From: Motacilla alba alba
Lineage: Eukaryota; Chordata; Aves; Passeriformes; Motacillidae
Direction of reading: 5' to 3'
Length of the DNA stretch: 64,000 bases
NCBI RefSeq assembly: GCF_015832195.1
Contig: NC_052017.1
Span: forward strand, 89,492,429-89,556,428
Within the stretch, counting starts at the first letter, position 1; every line of letters begins with the position of its first letter. This document shows positions 13,116 to 26,633 of the stretch, one piece after another. A program made the translations under genes and the position numbers. Below the pieces are notes generated by a model. The model had not been told where the DNA came from. It saw only the letters and a list, made by a program, of their open reading frames with translations, and made no database searches.

Positions 13116-14294
13116 GCAGTGGACAAAATATATCAATTAAAAATTAGGTTAAAAATAGTCTTTCATGTGTACTGCATGTCCCTGAGCTAGATTAACATTG
13201 TTGTGAACATGTTGCACTAGTCAGTTCATTGCCTGAGGAAAGTTTGCAGGCAAAATTCATCTGCACAGCTAGCACACTTGAAAGACTCAGGCACAGGGCT
13301 GTGTTCATGGTCTGGCAACAACAAAACACCTGCTTGAAGTAGAGACAGAATAGCAAGCTGGATGGAGTTCAAAAGAATCAAATGATAATCACACCCTGAT
13401 TAACAGAAAAGTGAATTACTGTAGTCCTTTGTCAATAGCTGGCCTATTTGCATACTATCTTGCAATGCCCAACAGGTTAGAACTTTTTAGTTACACATGG
13501 TCAAACATTAAAAAATGGAAGGAAAAAACTTTACGCCTGTGTAACTCAGACACATTGCACGCATATTGTGTGTGTTACATCTTCTTAATGCTATTTAGTC
13601 TGATGTTGGCAAGTGCACAGAAAATTCCACCCACTGTCTTTCCTCCTTTTCCCATTCCCCCACCTACCAAATATACCAGGCAAACAAGAAACACAGCCTA
13701 TAATTTTGTTTGGCACAAGTGTTTTTAGTATATTTGACAGCAAACAACTGTATATTAAACGCATTTGTTTCAGCAGATGAAAGTGAGTAATTTTTGATTC
13801 AGTCCATTAGAGCTGCTCTTGGCTATGTGAGCTTTTGGAGGTTTATCAGCAAAAAAAACCCCTGTAAAAAACTACAATGCCAGAACATAAAACATGGAAT
13901 GTACTACCTTAATTTCATACTGGATGCCTTTTGTTTCATAATTGAGTTTTCTGTGCATACCCTGGGTTTTATTTTAGATTAGTTTCAAAACTGAATGTTG
14001 CCATGATAAAATGAGCACTTCTGTATTCATATCTTTACATTGCTAATAAGGTAGTGAGGCATGTCAAAATGGAAATAGAAAACATAATAAAGCCAAATTA
14101 ATACTGTTGCTTGATGCTTTTTCCTTTATATTATAAATTTAGTCTTGCTTCATAGGTATTTATAGAAAAAATGTCTTCTTTTGCTGCAGCATAAGGAAAG
14201 TCCTGCTAGACCCATCTTTCATTTATTCAGAGAATAGGCAAAGCATGGATTGCCACTTTGCCCGGCAGTGTCTCTCCTTAGCAGGAAAGAGTAT

Positions 14295-15620
14295 GAGAGG
14301 AGGCGACCTCATGGAATCATTTCCCTACTGTAGCTGAGATATCAAATATGTCATGGCAAATATGTCACTTGTCTAGCTTGTTCTTAAAAGTGTTCAAAGC
14401 TTAAGACTCTAGCCACTAGTTTTTGATATTTTGAAAAACCCTACCAACATGTCAGTTATTCCAATTTAAATATAAGAATGTTTCCATTACACCTATGACT
14501 TCTTATGTTGCTTATCTTGTCAAGGAAAACAGATTAATCAGTTTCTCAGTTCAATAATCTTCCATTTATTAGAAAATTAGAGAATCATCTCCACTTTCTT
14601 CTGCAGCTTGATAGAGACTAGAAACTTCAGTCTCCCTTATTAATAATGCTTCCCAAGTCTCTAAATTCCATATTAGTTCCCTGCATATGACCTCTAGCTA
14701 GTCTTCTCAGGGCTTAGAAGTGACACAGAAGGATGATTTTATGTGTCTTACGGGTCTCCTCTTCCCTTTTCTTATTTAGCAAGAATTCTGAATTTAGACT
14801 AATATTTGTTTTGTGACACCAAATGTCTTTCTGCAAAATTTTCATATGACCAGTTTTCTGCCCCTATTGGTTTTACAGTGGATAACTATCTCCCGTGTTC
14901 AATTAATATGAATCTATTCTCTCTTTTTCACGGGCAGTTTTTCCAGTGTTTTGTGACAATTTTACATTGTCTTCCTGTTCTCTAAAGATTTGTGGTTGTA
15001 GTGCTTCCCACTCAGTTAATGAACATTCCATCGTCTATGTCACTAAATGACATCTTTAAAAGGACAGCTACAGATGATATGTTTGATTTTATCAGTGAAT
15101 CATAATCTTTTCTATCTTTTCTTTGCTGATACTGTAGCATTTTTTTAAAAACATTTTTTCTAAATGGCTTAGGAAAATGCCATGTGCACAATGTCAAAAG
15201 ATTTCTGTTTTAAAAACATATCTACTGCTTTTGCTTTGTCCACAGGGCCTACTCCTCTATAATAGAAGGAAGTAATTTGCTATTGACAAATCCATGCTGG
15301 CTGATAGTTTTCCATTGCCTTCCAGGTTACAAATATTTTGTTGGATCGTATTTTTGGTCCGGTAGTTTTCCAAGCACTGAAATTACACTGGTTAATCTGT
15401 AATTGTCTTGTACCTCCTTTTAGAATTCCTATCCCATTTTAGAGATGAGCAGTCTGCACTGTTCCAGTCTTCAGAACTATTCCCATCCTTTGTGTTCTCA
15501 GAGATCATTGCTAACAGCTGTTAAATCACTCTAGTACTTTCAGTAATTTAGGATGAGGTACATGGTCCTCACAGGCTAAAGTATCTTCTACACAACTTAA
15601 ATAACAAGTGTTCCTTGAGA
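14295..15620 (-). mobile_element. Ancient CR1/L3-like LINE, antisense, decayed
   Basis: Several words along 1.3 kb follow, in the right order, the reverse complement of reptile/avian CR1-L3-type LINEs. At 14370 GTCACTTGTCTAGCTTGTTCTTAAAA marks the 3' region. Near 14500 CTTCTTATGTTGCTTATCTTGTCAAGGA corresponds to the CTTCTTGTCCTATCCTCAGAGG region. Near 15190 AATGTCAAAAGATTTC and near 15283 GACAAATCCATGCTGGCTGATAG lie in the part that encodes reverse transcriptase on the minus strand, and 15480-15560 matches the region around the SMGPDGMHPRVL motif. No open frame survives, so it is a fossil. Its divergence makes it clearly older than the other CR1 copies here. The exact subfamily is uncertain. 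Confidence 0.65.
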
Positions 15621-18130
15621 GCATGGGCAAGTGAATATAACACAGGAAAAGGAAGGCAAAGATGAATGTCACACTAGGTAACCACTGAAATTCACAGATT
15701 GCTTAAGCTTCATAATTTGTGAAGGTATGTCGTTAAGGAAAGGTTGTGGGGAAGAGATATTAATTAAGTGTTAATACTTCCTTTCCCAAAACAATTATTG
15801 TAATGCTGGCATTATTTAATGTCATTAAAAGTCATTTGATGTGACTTCATTACTACAGTTTTAAATAATGGGTTGGAGGAAAATAAATATGTGTCTACAA
15901 ACCTGTGTTGCATGAGTGACAAGCTGATCAAAGGAAAGAGTGCTTGGAAATACCTAGTAGGTATGTCAGTACTGCTGTATTAATTGTAGAGAACAGTGTT
16001 TTAAAAATTAGCATATGAGGCATTTTAAAATTAATGGTGTTGCACTGTGACATAGACTTCCAGACCAGCTACACAGGCTCAGAAGCAATCTGTGCCATAT
16101 CACATTGGCTCTCCAAGAGTCAGAAAAACCACCAGACATCTAGCTCTTGTCTTCATATTGGCATTCTAGATTGTATTTATAAAAGAAAATTTCACTATAT
16201 TTCACATCTTGAGATAAATGCATAAAATTTTTTTTAAAAGTTACAAAAGTTACAGTTTTGCAGCCTTTGTGTTACTTTCTGTAGCTCTTATGTTATTTTA
16301 TTTTTAGGAACTCAAGCCACAATTTTCATCAGCTTTGGTGCATTTTCCACAAGTTTTCTACAATTTTTGAAACAAAGTAAAACAGAACGGGCTTTTAAAG
16401 TAAGACATGGCTTGAATGCTTGTTCCTGATTGGCTCCAAAATAAGATTTTTCTCCTGCCTTATCAATTCAGCTTATCAATAGTTCTTTCCTTGTCCTTAT
16501 TTTGGAACTTATGGAGCAATGGACTTACAGGCAGTCAAATGTGTCTAAAATTGGTTATATTTTTTGGTGACAATTTTTTAAATGAAACACAGTACTGGAA
16601 CACCTATGTGCAAAAAAAAAATATGCCTCAGATGAAGAGAAGCTTGTCTGTCTTTGGAACCTCTTTTGGGAGCTAAACTGCTGCTACAGCACATCCCAGT
16701 TGTCCTTCTATGTTTTGTAACATGGCATTTTTGTCCAATCCTTGCAAGTGTTCAGGGCCAGGTTAGATGGGGCCCTGGGTAAGATGATCCAATGGCTGGG
16801 TGGCATCTCTGCCCATGGCAGGGGGTTGGAAATAAATGATCTTTAAGATCCCTCCCAACCCAACTCATTCTATGATTCTGTGATAACTATTAATAAAACC
16901 ATGATAGCAGTAAAGTCGAGAGAACACATGGCTACTGTGTGGCTTCTAAGTAATACTGCCATCACTATTACAACAGACACTATTGCCAAGCACTGTAAGA
17001 ACTAGAGAAAAAGAAGAAAACTTTAGACACTGTGATATGCACTCTCTCTGGTAATAATCTCATAGTATTGTTTTCAGATTGCTTTCCTGACCTGATTTAT
17101 TTCCAGTAAATATTAAAACTCAAGTATTCTGGTGTGATGGCTTGCTTTGAAACATCTATTATTGGATTTTACTTGGAGCTGTGGCTGTGTTCATTCAAAT
17201 GGGTTAAAATTAGGATAATGGATGTGACCTCTACTACTGGCATTATCAGATTCCTGTGTACACTACTTTTCCATCACTTGAAGCAAGTAATCCTTGTTTC
17301 CCCTGCCTTAAAAAGGTTTTGATTTACAACCAGGCAGGCTTTTGCAGACATGATGGGTTTGCAGTACAATATCTGGATAATGTAATTTTTTATTAAATGG
17401 CTTGGCTAAGAGCACGATGGAATGATTCAAACAGGGCAAGCTGAAAATGAAGTTTTCAACAGATCAGCTTTTCCTCAGCTTCGTAAAAGACTCATATGTA
17501 GGTCATACAAAACATTACCTCACCCCTGTTAATTAAAAACTGTGGCTGCTTATTCCAGGTTTCACCTGTACTCTGCTGTTTAGCTTCTGCATTTGACTTG
17601 GGGAGAGAGTGATGGTCTACCCATGAAAACTCAGATGCTCAAGCCACTGGCCCTGGTGCACAGCTGATTTGTTAATTTCTGCATATGAATGATATTTACA
17701 ATTAGACCCCTCTTTTAGACATCCTAATTGTGATTGTAGACATCCTATCCTGGTGTGATAATATGTGCAGTAAGAAGGGGATAGCTCCTCTGAAGATCTT
17801 TATTCAGCCTGAATTTGTAGATATCTCTGTACTGCCTTGTCAAGTTGAAGTTCAAGATCAATTTAATAGAGTCCAGAGTGAGTTTTGTCCATACTTTTGA
17901 AGAGCCAGACCCATTGTCTTCCAATGTTCTTGCCCAGAAATACAGATGCAGAGGCTTTTAAGGATAGTTGAACACCAAGGAAACAGGAGTTATGAAGAGG
18001 TTGCTCTGAGAATGCAAAATCTGACTGGGAGATGAAATTCTACTGCCTTTTGGCATCATGCCAGATCAAATGCAAGTTCAGAATCTATCTAGTTCAGCAA
18101 AGATGGCACTCAGGATTTTTTAACCAGTTG
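15621..18130. other. Gene-free AT-rich DNA
   Basis: Apart from the CR1 fragment at 16741-16884, I see nothing supportable. Short frames (16416-16676 and 17134-17322, plus) have no domain and AT-driven composition. Confidence 0.7.
16741..16884 (+). mobile_element. CR1 LINE 3' end
   Basis: Reads CAAGTGTTCAGGGCCAGGTTAGATGGGGCCCTGGGTAA, then CTGCCCATGGCAGGGGGTTGGAA and AGATCCCTCCCAACCCAACTCATTCTATGATTCTGTGA. This is the typical last 140 bp of an avian CR1. It is 5' truncated and only lightly diverged. No coding part is present. Confidence 0.92.
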
Positions 18131-18144
18131 GGGTTTTTTGTTTG

Positions 18145-18165
18145 TTTTTTTTTTTTTTTTTTTTT
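18145..18165. repeat. Poly(T) run
   Basis: A run of 21 T preceded by TTTTTTGTTTG. It could be the poly(A) of a minus-strand retrocopy, but I see no recognisable retrocopy body next to it. Confidence 0.9.
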
Positions 18166-18169
18166 AAAA

Positions 18170-20800
18170 GAACTTTTTTGTTAGAATTGTAAGCAAGGCA
18201 TTTCCAGGTATTTTAGAGCTAGTACTGTATACTTTCTGGTCATAATACCCTTTTTAGAAACAGATTTATTCTAATAATGGAGAAATTAATGACAAATTAA
18301 TATATTCATTATAAATCTCTGTGTGAGAATTATTCACAGGAGTGAAGAAAGTATGCTCTTTTTATTTATTTTGTTATATTCAAATTAAATTTACATTGTG
18401 AAACTTCCTCTATTTATGCCATGACTGAATTTTGACCTTTTCATGTGAAAACATTGTATCAGTCCAAGTAACCATGGGAATTTCCTGCCATCACATAGCA
18501 ATAAAGTACAAATGGTACTGTGGAAATGTCTTCTTTCTTAGTACAATCATATTTACATGAATGCAAGAGTCCATATTCTGTCACTATTCATCCATACTAC
18601 TTTTTTAGCTGTGTGTTTACACCTGAGCCAAGGATAAACACTTTAACTAACCAATTAGCAAAAAAGCCCTCTTTCTTTTTTCCTTTTTTTTTTCTTTTCT
18701 TTTTGGGATTCTTTTGACAGGTGTAGTATACAGGAGCTATGCATTCAGGTTCTCAGCTCTAAGAGACTGTGCAGAGTGAGTTCATTCTTGACACTTGTTA
18801 TTCTAGACATGCAAAAGCTCTTAAGTTAACAACCAAAATGAATCAAGGTAGCATGACTGCAGTAGCTCACAGATGTAATATTTCATAAGGAAACTAATTG
18901 TTTTTCATTCTAATTTCTGTAGAAGAAAATAGGCTTAAGAAATACAGGCAGTAGCACCAGATGATCATAAAAAAAAAAAAGATTCAAGTGAAAAGGAAAT
19001 TTTTCCTTCAGATCAATCAGTACACTTGGCAACCCACGCAAGAAAAGCTGTAAAGAATGGGTATCACTCCTGACGGGAAAAGTAGTGCTTTATAGTAACA
19101 GGACAAAAAGGTTCCTTGTTGTTAGTCCTACAGCAGAGGGAATTTTATATTAATTTTTTTCACAGCTTATATTCAGACAGTTGCAAAAGATGCCACTTTA
19201 CCAGCAGTACATATCTTTCATTTTAAAAAAACAGTGAAAAGGAAGACTAATTAATCACCTTTTTCCCGAAAGGTACTAAATTAAACAAAAACAATGAAAA
19301 TAGAAGTAAACTAATCTCATTCTTCTGTGAGTAATAGAAAAAAAAACCAAACAAACAGAACTTTTTTTTTTTTTAATTTCAAATGTTACCTACCTATTTC
19401 CTTAAGAGGTTTGTGTATTCTATTTTCACTTTCATTTTATTTGACTTTAGGACACACTAACCTAGGAAGAAAACGTTTTAAAAGAGATATTTATATTCAA
19501 ACTTCAGAGGATAAAGACAATAGAAAGTGCAAAAAATCAGCTGAAATATTTTCAGAAATAATTTAATTCTCATGTCACTGCTGACTGACAGCTCTAATAA
19601 ATTCCTACATTTTAAGCAGACTTACATTTCACATGCATTTGCTCTCCACTGCTGAGCAGAGTGGAACATCTATTGTCAAATGCATAAAATAACATTAGAA
19701 ATGCAAACTTAATGTAGCCAATGGTAATGTGTTATTTAAAACTTATGAGCCTGAATAAGGGCTTATTTTCTCTAAATTGAAATTTATAGTTTCATTTTAA
19801 AGTACTAACTTGAATATTGATGGGCTTCAGGCATGCTGTTATAAAATAGGAAAGAAAAACAAAGCAAGTAACTATGAGGCATAAAGCTGCTATTATGGTA
19901 ATATATGGAAACTTATATAAAAAGTGGATCCTAGTTACCTGTACTAATAGCAAAAAAACACACAGTAGAATTTGTGCAACTGGTATAGGGAATTCATACT
20001 TTCCTGCAATATATGTCAAATCTAGGTTTAGAATCACAATATTTAAACACAGATGGCTAAAGACTAGTTTTGAAATAGCACCAGAAAGCAGGTGATAGTT
20101 TCATCTCTTTCTTTAAAGCTTTTTTTCTTGGCATTTTTTTCTCCAGTTCCACTCTGATCAGTGAAAATAAAGAACAAAGATAATGTTTCTCAGTTGCTTT
20201 TTGGCATCAGGCTTTCCTGACACTGGATGGTTATACTATACATGGCTATAGGAAAGCTAATTATATTTACATGAAACAAATCTTCTTCAGTTTCAAAATA
20301 AAAAAAAACCTCTCTACCATATCTTGATTTTGCCGATATTCTAAATCACTGGAGTTTTTTTTTCCATGTCTTCTCTTCAAACACATTATTGAGCCATATG
20401 TACATACTTCAGAAACAATGTAGAATAGTTCAGAACTTGCAAAAATACTAATTTGAAAGTCTACAGTGCTTGTCATCTCTTGATGTAAATATTCTACAAA
20501 GTAGTGAATAGTCTAAAAAATACCCCTGGAAGTAGTGTTTGCAAATATAAAATTATATGATGACTAAGAAAATTATATTAAGATTTACCTATTTAAAAAA
20601 AAATCCAGGTATTGGTCAGTTGCTGAATTAAGAAAAGAATTCAGTCTTCCAAATCAAATGCATGTAATTCAGTCCTGCTGGTGGAATCTTGCACATTAAA
20701 AATGCCAAGCTCCATGGATCAAAAGACTTAGATTTCACTAAATATAGGTAAGTACTCAGGAGAGAAACATATTTTTAAACAGCCCAGAAAAAAAAAAACC
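18170..20800. other. Gene-free AT-rich DNA
   Basis: Nothing beyond simple runs is visible: a pyrimidine-rich stretch at 18668-18704, an A-run near 18970 and a T-run near 19363. Frames such as 19327-19566 (plus) and 19792-20037 (minus) are AT-driven and hydrophobic by composition, with no family resemblance. Confidence 0.7.
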
Positions 20801-20807
20801 AAAACAG

Positions 20808-21018
20808 TCATAGAATGACAGAATCATTTGGGTTGGTAGAGGCCTTAGAGATCATCTTGTTCTAATTCCCTAGCCATGAGCAGGGACACCTTTCACCATC
20901 TCAGGCTTCTCAGGGCTCCATCCAACCTGGCCCTGAACACTTCCAAGGGTAGAGCATCCAAAGCTTCTCTGGGCAACCTGTTCCAGTGCCTCATCACAGT
21001 AAAGAATTTCTCCCTAAA
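20808..21018 (-). mobile_element. CR1 LINE 3' fragment, antisense
   Basis: The plus strand begins TCATAGAATGACAGAATCATTTGGGTTGG, the reverse complement of the CR1 terminal repeat. It continues through GGGCTCCATCCAACCTGGCCCTGAACACTTCCAAGG and GGGCAACCTGTTCCAGTGCCTCATCA to AAGAATTTCTCCC. An A-rich stretch (20788-20805) lies directly beyond the 3' end. The element is 5' truncated. Confidence 0.93.
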
Positions 21019-21019
21019 A

Positions 21020-22565
21020 TAAAGTTCATTCTTTAATTATGATTTGGGTGTAGCTAGGCATCAGGGCTTTTGTGCTTGTATGCCTTCTCAGTTCACTTCA
21101 ATCATTAATCAGTCACATGTACAGTTGAGATAACATATTAGGTTTTGACTTGACGTTTATTTGAAACTAGGTGATGGGTGGAACATTTGTAAATAATTAT
21201 TCTGCTGTTATGGAAACCCAGGTGGTAATTTTTGGTCATTCTCAAAATTCCTCAAGGCAGCTCTTGCTGTTTCACATCTGATTTTTACACTTAAATGTGT
21301 TGATTATCGGTGTGAGTGGAATGTCCCAAAGGCTTCTCTCTGGGATTTCTGCTGCAGAAGTGATCAAATTGTACAGAGATAAGACATTAGAAACTAAATC
21401 TTCAATGAAAGCTATTGTTGTGTGAACAGCATCTACAACAGTCTTATCCATGCTGTTAAGATATTTAACAGATGTTCTGTTATGTAGTTAAAACTATATG
21501 TAAATTTAAGATTGTAGCCAGTTGATTAAAAACAATAATTTGAGGCGCTCTCCCAGTCCAGCTAAAGAAGCTGCTGTAAGAACCCTTGTAATGGAGGGTC
21601 CTTTTGCCACAGGACAGCTATCGAACATCCTGTTTAGGAGATTTGCTTCCTTATATGAATATTATCTTGTATCAGGGCTTATAATCTACTACCTGTCATC
21701 TACTATTCCAGTAACACAGAATAAGAAAGAAGGTATATTAATTTTTTAAAAATAATATACTTTATTGGTGCACAGAGATTTGTTAACTAATGTAGCTTAA
21801 TAAAAGTTGCCATATATTTCCTTAGCGCACAGCATGGATTCAAGGTCTTTTTCTGGTTTAGAGATTTTACCAAATGTGAACACACCTAAGTTTGCCTTAT
21901 TAGTGGTCAAATTTATTCCATCTAATGGTAATGTGAACTGTTCCTTACCATTAAACTATTTTTACAAGTGATTCTCAAATTATTTTAGAAGTGTTTCACT
22001 AAAGGAAGAGCTTGTATGATAGTTTTATGCCTCTGAAAATACTGGAAATGCTTAATTTACGGACATATCCTTTATAACATGCCAAATCTATGCGTCAAAT
22101 CTATTAAGTTCTGCTCAAAATATAGATTTAAAAATATATCTCTAAAACATAGATCACATTTATAAAGAAGAAAATACAGGCAGAGGGATACTCCAAGAAA
22201 AGATCCTATGTTCAGGAAGGTAGTGATTGACTATTATTTTCATGACTTAGACTGTCTCCAGGAACTGCAGACCATGTCCAGTCTCCTGTCTTGCTTTCTG
22301 AACACTGCCAGCTCAACTGAGCACCTTAAAGTAAGTTATCAGATAGTGGTTAAGGTAAGTTACTGTATTAATTTTGGTTCTCCAAATCAATTAATTAGGT
22401 TCCTATCTGGAGGATACAGAGAACATGACTTTTTTTTCATTATTTTATTTTTATTTACTGAAGAATAGAAGGCTCCAGGAAGACTTTATTGCTACAGTTC
22501 AAAGTATAAAGTACACATGTAAGATTGAGAGGGACTTTCTAGCAAAGCCTTCTTTCTACCAAGAT
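21020..22565. other. Gene-free AT-rich DNA
   Basis: Unique sequence. A short stretch at 21540-21625 (GAGGCGCTCTCCCAGTCCAGC...) is less AT-rich and lies in a 75-codon plus frame (21522-21749). I do not recognise that frame and consider it probably chance. The frame at 22208-22468 is also unrecognised. Confidence 0.65.
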
Positions 22566-22570
22566 CAGAA

Positions 22571-22818
22571 AAAAGGGCAATAGTTTTAAACTGCAAGAGG
22601 GTAGACTGGACATAAGTAAAAATTTTTCTTAAAGGTGGTAAGACACTGGATCAGGTTGCCCAGAGAAGTTGCGAATGCCTCAATATTTGACATATTTGGA
22701 GTCAGGTTGGATAGGGCTCTGGGTAACCTGGTCTAGAAGAAGGTGTTCCATGGCCAGTGGGTTAGACTAGATGGCCATGAAAGGTTATTCCAACCCCAAC
22801 CATTCTATGTTCCTATGA
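22571..22818 (+). mobile_element. CR1 LINE 3' fragment
   Basis: Runs from AAGGGCAATAGTTTTAAACTGCAAGAGGGTAGACTGGACATAAG through GGTTGCCCAGAGAAGTTGCGAATGCCTC and GGTTGGATAGGGCTCTGGGTAACCTGGTCTAGAAG to CCAACCATTCTATGTTCCTATGA. It follows the order of the avian CR1 3' untranslated region and terminal repeat. It is moderately diverged and 5' truncated. Confidence 0.93.
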
Positions 22819-22819
22819 A

Positions 22820-25800
22820 TTTTTTGTATGATTTTATAATTTTAAAAAATTGCATGGAAATGCCGGGTTCTCTACTAACAGACAGTGCACATACAAGTGC
22901 TTATCTTCTCTCTCATACTTCTACAGAGTATTCACAGGTACAGAAGGTTCCAGAGCTCTAAGGAGCCAGTCTAGTAATCAGACAGAGCCTGGCTGTGTCA
23001 AGTTCGTAGAAAAATATACTTTCTGATAAACATTTGCCAGAGCGTAATAGAAAATAGTAGAAACATGTTGAAAGGATCTAAGAATTGCATGGAAAAATTA
23101 GAGTTTATTGTTACTTTTCAACTGAAGTATTTTAGCACCATGATATGTCTAATTTTTGGCCAATTCTAACCTAAATTTGATAGCAAACAATGTCATCACT
23201 TGGCTTTGGTTAGCATTGATCTGACTGCTGTTGCTGGGAAAGTTTCATTGCTCAAACTGTGTCTGATAGAATTCAGTAGAAAATACCTCTCTAGAGTTTA
23301 TTTTCAGATGAGACATCTAATATTTTTTGTTTCTCTCTACCCTTTCTAGATTGTTATCCTCTATTAGGACTGCACAGGCACTGTCAGAAACTCTGAAATT
23401 TTGCAATGATCTCCAGAAGCCCAGGGAATTGTCTGCTATCACCTTGACTTGTTGCTTGCTTACAGTTGTTTCAAAAATCAGAATTCAGTCTTGCATCAGA
23501 GCCAGTACTTCCATTTTTGATACAGAACATCTCTTAAAGTAACACTGTCTGACTCCCAGATCTTGAAGAGCATAGCTCATTTGCGCTGCAATATGTGAGA
23601 AATGTTTGACTTTAATACAGGTAGAAACAGATTCTAGAAATATGAACAGATATTAAGTGGGAATACAAATCTCACTAAAGTTTGCAGCATTTTCAATTTT
23701 TAATGCTAGCTCATTTATAACTAAAAAAATATAAAGAAAATCCCTTTGATAATGCCTTTTGAAAATTATGCAATTTAAATAGATAAAATGCATGTAATAC
23801 ATCAGAGCAATGAATTTTAAAGAAGTATTGGTTTATGCTACACAAATGGAAAGCAAGCTAACTTCAATACATTTTAATTGTCATTTGTGTAGCTGGCTTC
23901 TTTTGTGACCTACTGAAATATTTATAGTGGACAGAGAAAAGAGGCAGTCACAACTGCAAATTCCTGCAGCTGGGGAGATCTCTGTCACTGTGGGCTTCAT
24001 TGAGACAGCTCTGTCCTAATTTCATCTGACTTTGAATATGTGCAAATCACGAGAAAATGTGAACTGACTATAGACTGAGAAAATCAGCAAAGACAGAAAA
24101 TCATTTTAGAACACAGTGTTATCAATATTTTACTTAGTCAGGATTAGATAACTTCTTCAGAAATTTGCAACCCTAATTTCCAGAGATTTATACAATTTCT
24201 TTAAAGCAGTAGTGAATAAAGAAAATCTATGTAGAAATTAAGGTTGCTGGTTTTTCATGTTGATTCACGTGACACAAAAGAAAAAATTGCCTAAATTTAT
24301 CATAGGTGGACAACATAAAGCTTTAACCTGGATTGTTATAAATAATGTCTAAAAGCATTTATAATATGCTCTTCTTCCAATGTTCTGTATACTAATATCT
24401 TCTGAAATCATACTTGGAATTCATTAACACTGACATGACTGTGACCTTGAATTCAATGATCAATGTCATGATACCATTAAAGTCCTTCCTGATACCCAGA
24501 AGCAAGAGGGTAAGCTTTGTTTCAGCCTCAATCATCTTCTAAAATCCCCATGGTGATGGTTTAAAAGTTTGGGATCTTTTAATGTTTCTTTTCATTTTAA
24601 AGGAAACAGGAAGTAGTTGGTGACCTTGACCTTTGTCAGTCTGAGTTCCCAATTTGATTAGATCAAGGACAAATGAGGCCTCTTCATACCAAAATCTATT
24701 TTGTATATATGGCTCTATAATAAATCTTCACTTAACCAGAGGAAAAATATCAAAAGCAAGCAAACAAAAATATCTGTTAGCCTTCATCTTAATGGGGTGA
24801 GGTAACTGGTTGAGTGTTAATCCATTGTGCTGGATCACTTTGATTGCGGATGTCAGCAATACCTGAGACGCCAGGGATAATACAGGAGAGTATGTTAAAG
24901 AAATGTCAAAAGGTTTTGATCAAATTAAAATGTCTAAGGCATACTCAAGGCAACCAGCTTCAACACAGAAGTTCAAAATACAGAAGAGGAACCTGCTGGA
25001 GGGGGGATTTTCTGTTTATTTTTTTTTCCTTTTACTCAGAATGATTGCTTACCTACTTAGCAAAAACTATCATTGTTTATCTTGTCATCTCTGAACACAA
25101 GGCCGGCTGAATCTCCTAATACAAAATATCATAAATTAATAGGGAATTTTGCCATCAGTCTTAGACATCTGCCAGTTTTTATGAATTTTTTATAAGAGGT
25201 TGCATAGTTTTTCAATCACAGCTTACTTTTACTAGGGAATTTTTATTCTGTGATAATATTTAATCTTTTCAATACTCTCTGTAAAAAGGCCGCAGAAATC
25301 TAGCCGTATTTGTCAAGGAATAAGCTAGTGTTAAAGCAATGCTATGTCTGCATCTGAGTTACCTTTGCTCTTTCTGTGTCTTAGAAAAAATATTCTGTGA
25401 AAGGATACACAGAAATTTTGCTTAAAGAAAGCAATAGCTGTTTCCAGAAAACATTGCTGAGTTAAACCTTATATTAACTGAATGAAAAACTTTGATAAGT
25501 CAGAATTAATAGTTTCCAGTCAACTTTCAAAGAGATAGTACCACATAAGTCTTCCAATTAAAAAGAAAATTAATGCATACAGAAGCCATTATAAATAGCA
25601 TCAAATATAGCAAACCATATCTGGAATACTTTGATTAAATTTTAAACTAAATCTGTTGGTAGGAATTACTAATGATAATATGTCCCTCAAAGTTCCTCTC
25701 TTCATCGTGATTACATATATTCAAACATAAAGTATTAACATGATATTTACATTGCCATATTTTTAGTACATTACACTCAAACACATTCTCCTCTGATCTG

Positions 25801-26630
25801 GTCCAGGAGTTGAAGTCTTAGCCTTTGTGTATGGTACATCACCATTGCTTTAAAAATAGTGTCAAAATCCCATCTGAAAAGGTCAAAAAATCCCTCACCA
25901 AACAGCAGGGCAGCAGTCTCCACTGCTCTCAGAACTCTCAGGTTTGCCCTTCACTCACAGGCAAAAGCCAAACATGACCAGAATGATATGGTGTGTAAGG
26001 GAGGCCCACTGCTCACAGCAAGCATCTCTTTCGATCCTGAATGGAGCCATAGAGATCTACAGATCTGCCTTTTACTGCTGTGATTAAAACCTTTCCTTCT
26101 TTCTCAGAGTAGAGCAGTGACCAGGCAGGTCCTGTCAGACGGTTCATCCGCAAAGAAATTTTCTTTTACGATCTCAGAAGCAGCTACTGAGCCAGTCCAG
26201 TAACCACCACAGAGCTGTTTCTGGGTCTGCCTGGGCTCTCCAAGCAGAGCAGAGCAAGGCAGGGCAGCACTGCACACCACATGTGTGTAAAGACATAGAA
26301 CATCCCAGCTGAATTCTGTGTCTCTGCCCAATGCTTCACTCACTCTCCTTCTTTGGGCTCAGGCATATGGTGTACAATTCCATGCAGTACCTTTCCTTGT
26401 GGTAATGCTGCAAAACTAGTCACAACACCAATGACAGGGGTTCCTTTTGAAATGCAAGAAGCAATCTTTAGCCAACAGCATAAACCAATTTAAAAGCTCT
26501 CTTACTCCTTCCCTTTAAACCAAACAAATGAAAGAACAGATTCTTTCCGAACCATCTTATTACCTTTTGAGGCTGAGAAATCCAGCTTCCATCATCACCC
26601 ATTATTTTAATTTGTGACTTTGTTGTTTTT
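22820..26630. other. Gene-free AT-rich DNA
   Basis: No gene or repeat copy recognised. One end of an exact 20-bp repeat lies at 24490-24509 (see the exon-like interval at 26634). The interval 25870-26350 is somewhat richer in GC and carries unrecognised frames on both strands (25859-26083 plus, 26104-26343 minus). Confidence 0.65.
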
Positions 26631-26633
26631 CAG

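Larger units (their letters stand above)
9900..14290. other. Gene-free AT-rich DNA with one GC-rich island
   Basis: No gene is supported. The stretch is mostly AT-rich unique DNA with an A-run near 12527-12539 and a purine-rich simple stretch at 13021-13115. The exception is the GC-rich island at 11381-11755, listed separately. The frame at 13411-13728 (105 codons, plus) has no recognisable domain. Confidence 0.7.

Noticed and set aside
18145..18165. Poly(T) run as evidence of a minus-strand processed pseudogene.
   Set aside because: No retrocopy body or target-site duplication could be recognised beside it.
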